Counted from the stretch's first letter, positions 8,677-18,909 are shown. The stretch: 64,000 nt of DNA from Clostridiales bacterium GWF2_38_85 (GCA_001797275.1 MGOY01000018.1:62001-126000); one strand, 5' to 3'. A program made the numbers and translations. Notes: a model not told the origin generated them from the letters alone.

Positions 8677-10791
8677 ATGGAACGTGAATTAAACACCTTA
8701 TTGAGCCAGCATTTTGCAGGTAAGGTTGTCCGTAAAGACTTGACAAAGAAAATCAAAGAGGGCGCGAACGTCCCTATCTACGTGCTGGAATACTTGTTGG
8801 GGCTTTATTGCGCCACCGATGACGAGAACAGTATCAACGAGGGTGTTACTCGGGTAAAAGCCATTTTAGCCGATAATTTTGTGCGCCCTGATGAAGCGGA
8901 GAAAATTAAGTCAAAAATCCGCGAGCTTGGCACGTTCACCGTTATTGATAAGATTGAAGCGCGTCTTGACCCTGACCACGATAATTACAAGTGCGTATTT
9001 TCAAATCTCAACATTAAAAACGTCATTATAAATGATGGTTATATAAAAAAGTATGAGAAATTGCTATCTGGCGGTATATGGTGCATTCTGCGGTTAAATT
9101 ACAATCGACTTGAGGACAGATATGATGAAGGTGACGATGAAAGAAATCCTATTGGATTTATGGCATCTACACCAGCCCGCCCTAAATCTAACGGGAAGAA
9201 AGATAAAATCAGTCCTTTCGAAATAAACGAACTAACGCCTATACAAATGCCCAACATGGATATGCAGGAGCTATTCGACCAACGCGCTGAATTTTCCAAA
9301 AATGAATGGATTGATGTGCTTATTCGCAGTATTGGCATGGAGCCAACACAACTAAAAGACCGTGAAAAGTGGCATTTATTAGAGCGTATGGTTCCACTCG
9401 CAGAAAACAACTATAATCTATGCGAACTCGGACCACGCGGAACGGGCAAGTCGCATATCTATAAAGAAATTTCGCCGAACTCCATTCTTATTTCAGGCGG
9501 TCAAACTACCGTTGCTAACCTGTTCTATAACATGAGTAATCGCACCATCGGGCTTGTTGGTATGTGGGACTGTGTGGCGTTTGATGAAGTTGCAGGCATT
9601 ACCTTTAAAGACAAAGACGGCATTCAAATCATGAAGGACTTTATGGCTTCTGGCTCTTTTGCACGTGGCAAGGAAGAAAAGAGCGCGAACGCCTCTATGG
9701 TCTTTGTCGGCAATATCAATCAGAGCATAGATGTGATACTTAAAACATCTCATCTGTTTGAGCCATTCCCCGAAGCAATGGCGTATGACAGCGCTTTCTT
9801 TGACCGTATGCACTTCTATCTCCCCGGTTGGGAAATCCCTAAAATGCGTCCTGAACTTTTAACGAATGAGTATGGATTTATCACAGACTACATAGCAGAG
9901 TTTTTCCGTGAAATGCGCAAACGCTCGTTTAGTGATGCTATCGACAAGTATTTTCGACTTGGGACGAACCTCAACCAGCGCGATGTAATTGCCGTTCGCA
10001 AGACGGTTTCGGGCTTATTGAAGCTTATCTATCCTAATGGTGACTTTGACAAAGAAGCCGTTGCCGAGGTGTTGGAATACGCCCTCGAAGGTCGCCGTCG
10101 TGTGAAAGAGCAGCTTAAAAAAATCGGCGGTATGGAGTTCTACGATGTCCATTTCTCCTATCTTGATAATGAAACCTTCGAGGAACACTTTGTTTCCGTG
10201 CCAGAGCAAGGAACAGGTAAGTTGATTCCCGAAGGGCAGATAAAAGCTGGTCATATCTATACAGTTGCTCGTGGCGATAGCGGTATGATAGGCGTGTTCA
10301 AGCTGGAAACCGAGATGGTATCCGGCAGCGGCAAATTTGAAGTTACTGGTATTGGCACAGGTCGCGAAGCAAGAGAGAGCTTGAAAACGGCTCAGAACTA
10401 CTTCAAAGCCAACCGCAAACAAATCAGCGGCACTATCGCCATTGATGATAACGATTATCTCTGTCACGTTGCCGACTGTCAGGGTATCGGAATCACAAGC
10501 GAGCTGGCTCTATGCGGGTTTGTTGCTCTATGCAGTGCGGCCCTTCGAAAGCCTTTGCAGTCACAGATGTGCGTTCTCGGTAGCATGAGCATTGGTGGTA
10601 CTATAAACAAGGTTGAGGAATTGGCGAACACCCTGCAAGTTTGCTTTGATGCTGGCGCAAAACGGATTCTGCTGCCAATGTCATCTGCGGTGGATATAGC
10701 GACTGTGCCGTCGGAACTATTCGCAAAGTTTCAAACGTCGTTTTACACCAGTCCAGAAGATGCGGTGTATAAGGCGTTGGCGATCGAGTAA
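8677..10791 (+). CDS. brxL: BREX system Lon protease-like protein BrxL
   Basis: AAA motif CELGPRGTGKSHIYKEISP; C-terminal Lon-like segment VLGSMSIGGTINKVEELANTLQVCFDAGAKRILLPMSS. ATG at 8677 follows GGAGGG; the supplied ORF start (8629) is an over-extension. Confidence 0.92.
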   Translation: MERELNTLLSQHFAGKVVRKDLTKKIKEGANVPIYVLEYLLGLYCATDDENSINEGVTRVKAILADNFVRPDEAEKIKSKIRELGTFTVIDKIEARLDPDHDNYKCVFSNLNIKNVIINDGYIKKYEKLLSGGIWCILRLNYNRLEDRYDEGDDERNPIGFMASTPARPKSNGKKDKISPFEINELTPIQMPNMDMQELFDQRAEFSKNEWIDVLIRSIGMEPTQLKDREKWHLLERMVPLAENNYNLCELGPRGTGKSHIYKEISPNSILISGGQTTVANLFYNMSNRTIGLVGMWDCVAFDEVAGITFKDKDGIQIMKDFMASGSFARGKEEKSANASMVFVGNINQSIDVILKTSHLFEPFPEAMAYDSAFFDRMHFYLPGWEIPKMRPELLTNEYGFITDYIAEFFREMRKRSFSDAIDKYFRLGTNLNQRDVIAVRKTVSGLLKLIYPNGDFDKEAVAEVLEYALEGRRRVKEQLKKIGGMEFYDVHFSYLDNETFEEHFVSVPEQGTGKLIPEGQIKAGHIYTVARGDSGMIGVFKLETEMVSGSGKFEVTGIGTGREARESLKTAQNYFKANRKQISGTIAIDDNDYLCHVADCQGIGITSELALCGFVALCSAALRKPLQSQMCVLGSMSIGGTINKVEELANTLQVCFDAGAKRILLPMSSAVDIATVPSELFAKFQTSFYTSPEDAVYKALAIE

Positions 10792-10832
10792 AATCATTCT
10801 TAACAAGTAATCAACCGATCGGAGGTAGGATA

Positions 10833-12047
10833 ATGGAAAACAATACACATGCAGTAGGACAGCTGCAAGGTTATCTTCTTCAAGTGAGACATATGCTTTT
10901 TGAGCTGATTTCACTTGATGATATAACAGTTAGTGTTGAGAGCTTGGATGATGTTGCCATTCAATCTGAGGATGGCTCTATTTGTGCGGAACAAATAAAG
11001 AGCGTAACTTCATCTAATAATCCTATTGCAGACAGGTCGGTTGTCTTTTGGAAAACGTTGTACAATTGGCATGACTATATTACAAACGGTAGTTTGAGCT
11101 TGGATAAAACAATTTTCAAAATGATTGTTGTTGCCAATAAGGAAATTGCGTCTGGTACGGTTGCTGAGTCATTTAGCAATTCAATAGATGAAGCTACAGC
11201 ACGAGAAGTGTTTCAAGCAGCACGAAAAACCCTTTGGGGAGAAAAAGAAGAATTAAAAAGCGATGTCCCCGAATCTTACAGCAAATATTTAGAAAAATTG
11301 TTTGCGCCAGAAAATGCACCTGCTGTAATCAATATTATTAGAAAAATGTCTGTTGAAGTTCATGAAAACGATTATGATGATAAGCTACGTGCAAAATTCA
11401 ATCGGATTCCAGCGCTAATATCAGAATTTTCAGATGCCCTGCTGATTTTCATGCTGGGATGGGTTAATGAAAAAGTCAATGAGCAAGGACAGCAAGGACA
11501 AGCCGCATTAATAAAAAGCAGTGAGTTTAACACTGCACTACAAGCACAAATGCGCATGTATAATCAGAGAGATGCAATACCTGCTCTTTCTCAGGCGATT
11601 GATGATAGTGCCGTAAGGATTGAAGTGAATCAACAAGATGTTTACATACAGCAGCTGGACTTAATTGAATCTGATTTTGATTCAAAATTGGAAGCTGCCA
11701 GCGAATATCTAAGGACGAGCGCGGAAAAAACTATGCGAGCAGAAAAGGGACTGTTTACGCCACAGAGTTTGAATGAATATACTGAGGCAATGAAGCAACT
11801 TTGGAATAACAAGCGTCGGCTCGTTGAGCTAGCCAACACTGATACCGATGTGACCAAAGGTAAACGACTGTACCTTAGTCTTAGAGAATCTGCAATCAAT
11901 CAAAAACTTCAAGGAAATGAAGTCCCCATTTTTTTTGGCACAGGGACACTCCAGACATTGGCGAATGCGCCAAAGAATGATCCATCCATTGGATGGCACT
12001 CGCAATATAAAGAATTACTGAAAACTGGTGGTGGGCAAAATGAATGA
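10833..12047 (+). CDS. ABC-3C system protein with predicted Cap4/DUF4297-like nuclease N-terminus
   Basis: N-terminus QLQGYLLQVRHMLFELI...VSVESLDDVAIQSEDGSICAEQIKSV fits a D/E...QxK PD-(D/E)XK-type dsDNA nuclease; immediately upstream of a middle component and a DUF3732 ATPase. Confidence 0.65.
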   Translation: MENNTHAVGQLQGYLLQVRHMLFELISLDDITVSVESLDDVAIQSEDGSICAEQIKSVTSSNNPIADRSVVFWKTLYNWHDYITNGSLSLDKTIFKMIVVANKEIASGTVAESFSNSIDEATAREVFQAARKTLWGEKEELKSDVPESYSKYLEKLFAPENAPAVINIIRKMSVEVHENDYDDKLRAKFNRIPALISEFSDALLIFMLGWVNEKVNEQGQQGQAALIKSSEFNTALQAQMRMYNQRDAIPALSQAIDDSAVRIEVNQQDVYIQQLDLIESDFDSKLEAASEYLRTSAEKTMRAEKGLFTPQSLNEYTEAMKQLWNNKRRLVELANTDTDVTKGKRLYLSLRESAINQKLQGNEVPIFFGTGTLQTLANAPKNDPSIGWHSQYKELLKTGGGQNE

Positions 12048-12534
12048 TATTAGCCGCGAAGTATATCTCGTGCAAAATCCCGCTATCGGAGCGGCTGTCA
12101 TATGGCGTTTTGTTTGTGGTTATTATGAATGCGATAATCGCAACATTTCAGTACCTTTCCCACTGTTGTTTCTTGTTTTACCAATAATATTTCGCGAAGA
12201 TTTGCGCGAGGTGATTAAAAGCACACAAAAAGCTAAGGGATTGCAAAAAGTAGCGGAAAAGCTATTTATCACAAAAAAGGCAGATTTATTTTGTGGTATT
12301 CAATCTACTGCTGAGCAATACAAAGAAACAACGCTGTCTTCAATACATATTGCCAGTAACGCAAATTTAATTGCAATTGATACAAAAACAGCGTTAGTAT
12401 CACCACTACAAACAAAAGCATCCAAGATGCCAAAGACTTCAGATGAACTACTAATGCAATCCGAAAAGTTGGGAATGTGGTGTTCGACGATGACGTTGTA
12501 CGAAATCAGCACATTATTGAAAGTGAGGTTCTAG
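12040..12534 (+). CDS. three-component ABC system middle component
   Basis: ~164 aa, begins MNDISREVYLVQNPAIGAAVIWRF; overlaps the upstream stop; followed by the DUF3732-type ATPase. Confidence 0.65.
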   Translation: MNDISREVYLVQNPAIGAAVIWRFVCGYYECDNRNISVPFPLLFLVLPIIFREDLREVIKSTQKAKGLQKVAEKLFITKKADLFCGIQSTAEQYKETTLSSIHIASNANLIAIDTKTALVSPLQTKASKMPKTSDELLMQSEKLGMWCSTMTLYEISTLLKVRF

Positions 12535-12535
12535 T

Positions 12536-14506
12536 ATGAAATTCTCTATAATCTCCGTGATTCTTTGGTCACGTAACAGGAAAAATGGATATAGGAAAGT
12601 AGACTTTGAGCAAAATGGAGTCAACATAATTACTGGAGCTTCGCGTACAGGAAAGTCTGCTATTATCCCTATTATTGACTATTGTCTTGGTGCTAGCGAA
12701 TGCACTATTCCGGTTGGTGTTATTAGAGATGCCTGTGACTGGTTCGGTGTTCTTTTCAATTTGGAAAATGAGCAATTACTTTTGTGCCGGAGAGAACCCG
12801 GATCGCAGGCACATACGGGTGATATGTTTTTTACAAGAGGAAAAAACGTTGAAATACCCGATGAACCAATAAAAAATACGACCGTTGAACAAGTCAAGAA
12901 TGCTTTGAATGAAATATTTTCGATGTCTTTCATTGAACTCGATCCGACATCAAACGATAACTTCTCGTCTCGTCCTTCTTACCGTGACTTGATGGCTTTT
13001 AGTTTTCAGCCTCAAAATGTCATTGCAAATAACAGAGTTCTCTTTTACAATATTGAAAAAATGGAGCATAAAAAGAAGCTTATTAACATATTTCCATATG
13101 TTTTGGGTGCAATTACCGCAGAAACACTAGCTGCGAACCAAGAACGTGAACGACTTACGAAAGAACGCGATAGGTTAGCGAGAGAATTGGATAATATCAA
13201 ATTTGTTTCTAACGGTTGGAAACAAGAGGTTCTCACTTGGCTTTCCCAAGCAAGAGAATTGGGACTTACTTCTTTTCGAGCAGATTCTGACACAGACTTT
13301 AATTTGCAAGTTGATGAGCTAAAACGAATTGCCGATAAGAGTGAAAACGATTCCGCTGTTGTTTCTTCGAATATTAGAGATATGTCTGAGGAACTCAAAA
13401 TGCTCAGAGCCAGCGAACAAGAACTGTCAATCGAACTGTCAATCGTCCAACAACGATATGATGCGATGGAAAAATTGAGTGATTCTAAAAAACGCTATGA
13501 CGAATCTTTACGCACTCAAATAAATAGGCTTGATATTTCTGGCTGGCTTCGCTCACTGTCTGATAGTTCAACATGTCCGATATGTGGCGATTTTCACGAT
13601 ACACCTGTTGCCGAGTTAGATATGTTGTGTACTGCAATGGCTGAAATCGAAAAACAAACCGACTCTGTGCAGGCCATTTCGATGTCATTCGACCGAGAGT
13701 TTAATATTGTGAAAAGCGAAATTGATTTGCTTTCTGAAAAATTGACCGCTATTCGCAAACGAATAGCGATTGAAAGCTCACGGTCACAAGAGGATGCCAG
13801 CAAAAAATACACATTAGCGAGCGTTTCCCGCTTTCTTGGAAGAATGGAATTTGCAATAAAGACATATGAACGTATGGGTACCGATAGTGAATTAGTACAA
13901 AGACTTTCTGCGTTAAATGATAAGATTGGCGAGTTGAATAATATTGCAAGTGATAGTTCTCGAAAAGCTAAAGAGAAAGCTGCATTATCGTTTATTCAGC
14001 AAGAAGCTAATACACTAATCAAAATGTTGGACGTAGAAAGCCCCGATGACCCTATAGAATTTATTGTTTCAGACCTTACAATCCGAATAAAAACCGCCTT
14101 AGGTCGTGATAACTACCTCTGGGAAATTGGAAGTGCTTCAAACTGGTTGGCATATCATCTTGCAATTAGTTTAGCCTTTCAAAAATATTTTCAAGAGCGT
14201 GGAGGCGTAAATATCCCCAATATAATGATTTATGATCAACCAAGCCAAGTGTATTTCCCGCAACAAAGACTGCCGGAAAACGCATCTACAAACGATGATG
14301 CTAAATTGTTAGCGGATGAAGATAAGGCAGCAGTCAAAAAAATATTTGAAACACTATCAAACTATATTCAAAACTCAAAAAATCCGTTTCAAATCATAGT
14401 AATGGAACATGCGGACGAAGATATATGGGGCAAATTAGCCAATACGCATCTCGTTGCACGTTGGAGAGATAATGAAAAATTGATACCACTAAGCTGGTTA
14501 CAATGA
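12536..14506 (+). CDS. DUF3732-type ABC/SMC-like ATPase of an ABC-3C system
   Basis: Walker A GASRTGKSA; long coiled coil interrupted by STCPICGDFHD (Rad50-like zinc hook); Walker B-like IPNIMIYDQPSQVYFPQ; C-terminal IIVMEHADEDIW. Confidence 0.82.
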   Translation: MKFSIISVILWSRNRKNGYRKVDFEQNGVNIITGASRTGKSAIIPIIDYCLGASECTIPVGVIRDACDWFGVLFNLENEQLLLCRREPGSQAHTGDMFFTRGKNVEIPDEPIKNTTVEQVKNALNEIFSMSFIELDPTSNDNFSSRPSYRDLMAFSFQPQNVIANNRVLFYNIEKMEHKKKLINIFPYVLGAITAETLAANQERERLTKERDRLARELDNIKFVSNGWKQEVLTWLSQARELGLTSFRADSDTDFNLQVDELKRIADKSENDSAVVSSNIRDMSEELKMLRASEQELSIELSIVQQRYDAMEKLSDSKKRYDESLRTQINRLDISGWLRSLSDSSTCPICGDFHDTPVAELDMLCTAMAEIEKQTDSVQAISMSFDREFNIVKSEIDLLSEKLTAIRKRIAIESSRSQEDASKKYTLASVSRFLGRMEFAIKTYERMGTDSELVQRLSALNDKIGELNNIASDSSRKAKEKAALSFIQQEANTLIKMLDVESPDDPIEFIVSDLTIRIKTALGRDNYLWEIGSASNWLAYHLAISLAFQKYFQERGGVNIPNIMIYDQPSQVYFPQQRLPENASTNDDAKLLADEDKAAVKKIFETLSNYIQNSKNPFQIIVMEHADEDIWGKLANTHLVARWRDNEKLIPLSWLQ

Positions 14507-14562
14507 GATGAAAACAGATTAAGCTGATCTGGTATATATTTATAGAATAGGAGTGAGGCAAA

Positions 14563-15918
14563 ATGGGCGAATTACACGGTATTATCGTATTTGGAGCAAA
14601 CGGAAGCGGAAAGACAACGCTTGGGCGTGAACTGGCGCGAATACTAAAATTTAAACATATGGATATTGAAGATTATTATTTTGAAAAATCCGAAATTCCA
14701 TATACCGTTGAACGCTCGCGCGATGAATGCTTGAATTTAATGCTTGCCGATATAGAGAAATATCGCTCATTTGTTATCACTGCCGTCACTGGAGATTTTG
14801 GTGACAAGATTATACCTTTATACGAGCTCGCTGTGTTCCTTTCTGCACCGAAAGAAACCCGTATAGAGCGTATAAAGCAACGCGAATATGAAAAATACGG
14901 AGAGCGCATCCGCGAGGGCGGAGATATGTATGCGCAACATTTGGATTTCGTTAATTTTGCAGTTACGCGTGACTTATCAAGAATTGAAAAATGGGCAGAT
15001 ACTCTAAAGTGTCCTGTGATTCAGATTGATGGAACAGTAGATTATAACAAAACGGCAATTGAAATAGCGATGCGGTATTCCATAAAACCGCAATCATGGA
15101 TAAACTGTGATGAAACAATACGACAATACATCATAGGGCTTGTTGATTTATTTAAAACAAAATTAGGTAACCACCTTATCGGTGTTTATCTGCATGGCTC
15201 TTTGGCAATGGGTAGCTACTTTTCGCCAAAAAGTGATATGGATATTCTGGTTGTTGTGGATAATACCCTTGATGCAAACCTCGCTGAAGAAATCAATTTC
15301 GCTATTGCACAGTATTCGAAGAAACGCCCGACGGTTGGCGATATCGAATGTAGTGTTATCACGCTTGAAACAGCGTATAACGTGCCAAATGAAATGCCGT
15401 ATGAACTTCATTATAGCGAAGCATGGCATGACAGAATTATCAATAATCAAGTTACATACGGCGTCATGCAGATAGACGCTGACCTTTCGGCGCATCTTAT
15501 GACAGTCAAAAAACGTGGCGTTTGTCTGCACGGAAAGAGTATTGATGAAGTTTTTGGTGATGTTAAATGGTCAAATTTTATGGCTTCGGTTCTGGAAGAT
15601 TTTGATTGGCTTGTTGAGAATGAAAATATTTGCGAATCACCTTATTATTGTATTTTGAACATTTGCCGTGTGTTGCAAGCGTTAACAGAAAACAACCAAA
15701 AAAGTCTTAGTAAATATGAAGGTGCAATATGGGGAATCAGACACTTGCCTGATAGATACACACTATTAATTCAAAAAGCATTGAAAGTTTATAGTTCAGA
15801 TATGCAGATTGATGAAAGTAACCGCAAAATAGGAGGTGTCGATTGGGATAAAACCGATCTACTTGCTTTCCGTGATTATGCGAGAAAAGAGAAAGATAAA
15901 TTCATGGAGGTGAAGTAA
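14563..15918 (+). CDS. fusion of P-loop kinase-like ATPase and aminoglycoside-nucleotidyltransferase-like domain
   Basis: N-term GANGSGKTTLGRELARIL; C-term NTase signature GVYLHGSLAMGSYFSPKSDMDILVVVD with an AadA-like helical tail. Confidence 0.78.
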   Translation: MGELHGIIVFGANGSGKTTLGRELARILKFKHMDIEDYYFEKSEIPYTVERSRDECLNLMLADIEKYRSFVITAVTGDFGDKIIPLYELAVFLSAPKETRIERIKQREYEKYGERIREGGDMYAQHLDFVNFAVTRDLSRIEKWADTLKCPVIQIDGTVDYNKTAIEIAMRYSIKPQSWINCDETIRQYIIGLVDLFKTKLGNHLIGVYLHGSLAMGSYFSPKSDMDILVVVDNTLDANLAEEINFAIAQYSKKRPTVGDIECSVITLETAYNVPNEMPYELHYSEAWHDRIINNQVTYGVMQIDADLSAHLMTVKKRGVCLHGKSIDEVFGDVKWSNFMASVLEDFDWLVENENICESPYYCILNICRVLQALTENNQKSLSKYEGAIWGIRHLPDRYTLLIQKALKVYSSDMQIDESNRKIGGVDWDKTDLLAFRDYARKEKDKFMEVK

Positions 15919-16692
15919 ATGCTTGACTGTCATATCCATATTGAACGAGGCGAATATACGCTTAATTGGATTAATGAATTTGTAAAGACTGCGGTTCAAA
16001 GAGGGATTGATGAAATCTGGCTGCTTGAACATTGCTACCGCTTTCGTGAATTTGTTCCAATGTATGATAATGTATGCGCATACAGCGACTACATAGACAA
16101 GTGGTTTCATTGCAAAGCTGGTGTTCTTGGGCTTGATGATTATCTGCGGCTTGCTGATTTTGTGCGTAATCAGGAATGGCCAATCAAAATCAAATTCGGT
16201 CTTGAAGTATGTTATTTTAAACAGTTTGAGGACTTGGTTTACATAGAAACTAAAGATAAAAACTTGGATTTTCTTGTCGGTAGTGTGCATTTCATAGATG
16301 ATTTTGCCTACGACCACAAACCTGAGCATTGGGGTGGAATTGATATTGATAATGCTTACCGTCGCTATTTTGAAACAAGCGTTGACCTTGCCACAAGTGG
16401 CATTTACAATGGAATCGCTCACCCGGATTGTATAAAACTATTCGGACACAAGCCATCCTTCCAACTTGATGATTATTATGACCGGCTTGCCGCTAAAATC
16501 GCCAAAAGCGGAATGTATGCAGAACAAAGTAGCGGTTCCTATCGCCGCTGCCCAGACACATCCGAGCTTGGCATGAACGCTGGTTTGATTAAAGCCTTAA
16601 ATAAGCATGATGCAAAAATCAAGACCGCTTCCGATGCGCATAGTCCAGAGGATGTGGGATTGCAGATTAAAGAGTTGGAGGCAACATTATGA
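15919..16692 (+). CDS. PHP-domain phosphoesterase (histidinol-phosphatase-like)
   Basis: MLDCHIHIERGEY (HxH), LLEHCYRF, VGSVHFIDDFAYD, IAHPDCIK, SDAHSPEDVG. Confidence 0.82.
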   Translation: MLDCHIHIERGEYTLNWINEFVKTAVQRGIDEIWLLEHCYRFREFVPMYDNVCAYSDYIDKWFHCKAGVLGLDDYLRLADFVRNQEWPIKIKFGLEVCYFKQFEDLVYIETKDKNLDFLVGSVHFIDDFAYDHKPEHWGGIDIDNAYRRYFETSVDLATSGIYNGIAHPDCIKLFGHKPSFQLDDYYDRLAAKIAKSGMYAEQSSGSYRRCPDTSELGMNAGLIKALNKHDAKIKTASDAHSPEDVGLQIKELEATL

Positions 16693-17417
16693 ACAAACCA
16701 CAAATGATACTATTTGATTATGGACAAACGCTTATTTCCGAGGAACAGTTTGACGGTATAGCGGGAACACAAGCAGTTTTAAATAAATGCGTTACGAATC
16801 CCAATAATATATCCGCCGAGGATATTCAAGCATTAGCATATGAAATGAATAAAGAAATCGGCAGATATAATCCCGAAACTAATCATTTGTACTTGATGGA
16901 AGTCCATAACCATGCATTCCAAAATTACTTATACGATTATTATGGTTTAACAAGAATTGTTTCCCATTTAGAATTGGAAACAACATTTTGGGATTCTGCG
17001 TCGCCGGGCAAACCAACCATACATATCGAAGAACTTTTATTATATCTAAGAAATGAAAATATACGTTCGGCTGTAATTAGTAATATTTCATTCAGCGGTC
17101 AAGCTCTTGAAAATAGAATAAATGCTCTGCTTCCGCAGAATGACTTTGAATTTATTTTAGCAACAAGTGAGTATGTGTTCAGAAAACCGCACAAGCGCAT
17201 TTTTGAGCTTGCTTCAAGAAAAGCTCGTCTTGAACCAAATGAAATATGGTATTGTGGAGATAACGGTATTTGCGATGTTGATGGAGCAAAAGCGGCAGGT
17301 CTTTTCCCTGTTTGGTATAAAGGAGCATATGAAGGCCATAATTTCACTCCGCAAAATGAATGTTTAATTGTTTCTGATTGGCGAGAAATGATTGAGATGC
17401 TGGCAGGTGCGAAATGA
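16689..17417 (+). CDS. HAD-family hydrolase
   Basis: MILFDYGQTL; AVISNISFSG; RKPHKRIFELA; YCGDNGICDVDGAKAAGL; ATGA overlap with the previous gene. Confidence 0.85.
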   Translation: MNKPQMILFDYGQTLISEEQFDGIAGTQAVLNKCVTNPNNISAEDIQALAYEMNKEIGRYNPETNHLYLMEVHNHAFQNYLYDYYGLTRIVSHLELETTFWDSASPGKPTIHIEELLLYLRNENIRSAVISNISFSGQALENRINALLPQNDFEFILATSEYVFRKPHKRIFELASRKARLEPNEIWYCGDNGICDVDGAKAAGLFPVWYKGAYEGHNFTPQNECLIVSDWREMIEMLAGAK

Positions 17418-17893
17418 ATCTACGGAAATATCACCCTGATGATTGCGAAGAAGTTTATGAATTGTTTTATGGCACTATTCATTCTATAAATTCCGCAGAT
17501 TATACTGAAATTCAACTTGATGCATGGGCTCCAAAAGAAATGGATTTGCATTTATGGAATCAAAGGTTATTGAGAAACGATTATGCAATTGTAGCCGAGC
17601 AGAACGGTGTTATCATTGGCATTGGAACTGCGGATGATATAGGATATTTTGACCTTTTATATGTCCACAAGGATTATCAGAAAAATGGTGTTGCGACTTT
17701 GATTGCAGATAACATTGAAAAGTATTTTATTGAAAATCGCATACATACCATTACAACCGATGCTTCTATCACAGCAAAACCGTTCTTTGAAAAACGAGGC
17801 TATGTTGTTAGAGCAGAACAGAATGTCGAGTGCAGAGAACAGTATTTAATAAACTACAAAATGATGAAATCCATTAAGGAGAGTGCGGAATGA
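17414..17893 (+). CDS. GNAT family N-acetyltransferase
   Basis: DLLYVHKDYQKNGVATLIADNIEKYF acetyl-CoA-binding motif; ATGA overlap. Confidence 0.85.
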   Translation: MNLRKYHPDDCEEVYELFYGTIHSINSADYTEIQLDAWAPKEMDLHLWNQRLLRNDYAIVAEQNGVIIGIGTADDIGYFDLLYVHKDYQKNGVATLIADNIEKYFIENRIHTITTDASITAKPFFEKRGYVVRAEQNVECREQYLINYKMMKSIKESAE

Positions 17894-18909
17894 ATTATCC
17901 AAAATTATTGCGAAAAGGCGATACCATTGGTATTTGCGCTCCGTCAAGCGGAGCGTCTGGAGAAGTATTGTCCGTGCGTTTAGATAACGCAATCCGAAAT
18001 ATTAAAGCATTGGGTTATGAGGTTATTGAAACGGATTCGGTTCGTTGCGACGATAAGTGTGTCAGCACAAGTAGTGAAATCCGCGCGACTGAATTTATGA
18101 GTCTATACGAAAATCCGAATATAGCGGCTATTTTACCGCCGTGGGGCGGCGAATTTCTTATGGATATGCTTCCGTACTTAGATTTTGACAGGTTGGCTTC
18201 TTTACCTGCGAAGTGGGTATGCGGATATTCGGATATAACAACCCTATCATTTGCGATGACCCTAAACAGCGATATTGCTACTATACACGGCTCCAATTTA
18301 TTGAACATGGGATATGCCCGTATTCACGAAACCGATATGAGGGCATTTGATGTCATGTCCAACTATTCGACCGAGCAGAAAAGCTGGGACACATGGGGTG
18401 GATTTATGAGTTGGGACGATTTTACGGGAGAGGTATATAACCTTGACAGACCTTCTTTGTGGAAATCGTTACAGGGAGATGCTTGCGTTTCATTTGATGG
18501 AATGATGATAGGCGGTTGTATGGATACCCTGTGCAAACTGCTCGGAACTCGTTTTGCTCCGGTCGAATCGTTCTTAAACAAATATAAGCTGCATGGTTTT
18601 ATATGGACGATTGAAAGTTGTGAAATGACCGCACCGGATATATACCGTACATTCTGGCAAATACGGGAGAGCGGGTGGTTCAAGTATTGCAACGGAATAA
18701 TAATAGGTCGTCCTGATGGATATAAAGATAAACGCAATTTTACATTGCTCGACGCATTGAAACAGGGACTCGGTGATTTGGGCATACCTGTTATCTATAA
18801 TGCGGATATAGGACACATTCCCCCCCAAATTCAAATTGTAAATGGATCGATTGGCAGAGTTGAGTTTGCTGATGGAAAAGTGGTTATAACGCAGGAGGGT
18901 GTGAAATGA
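17890..18909 (+). CDS. S66-family LD-carboxypeptidase / MccF-like immunity peptidase
   Basis: LRKGDTIGICAPSSGASG; AAILPPWGGEFLMDMLPYLDF; WVCGYSDITTL; GGCMDTLCKLLGT. Confidence 0.85.
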   Translation: MNYPKLLRKGDTIGICAPSSGASGEVLSVRLDNAIRNIKALGYEVIETDSVRCDDKCVSTSSEIRATEFMSLYENPNIAAILPPWGGEFLMDMLPYLDFDRLASLPAKWVCGYSDITTLSFAMTLNSDIATIHGSNLLNMGYARIHETDMRAFDVMSNYSTEQKSWDTWGGFMSWDDFTGEVYNLDRPSLWKSLQGDACVSFDGMMIGGCMDTLCKLLGTRFAPVESFLNKYKLHGFIWTIESCEMTAPDIYRTFWQIRESGWFKYCNGIIIGRPDGYKDKRNFTLLDALKQGLGDLGIPVIYNADIGHIPPQIQIVNGSIGRVEFADGKVVITQEGVK

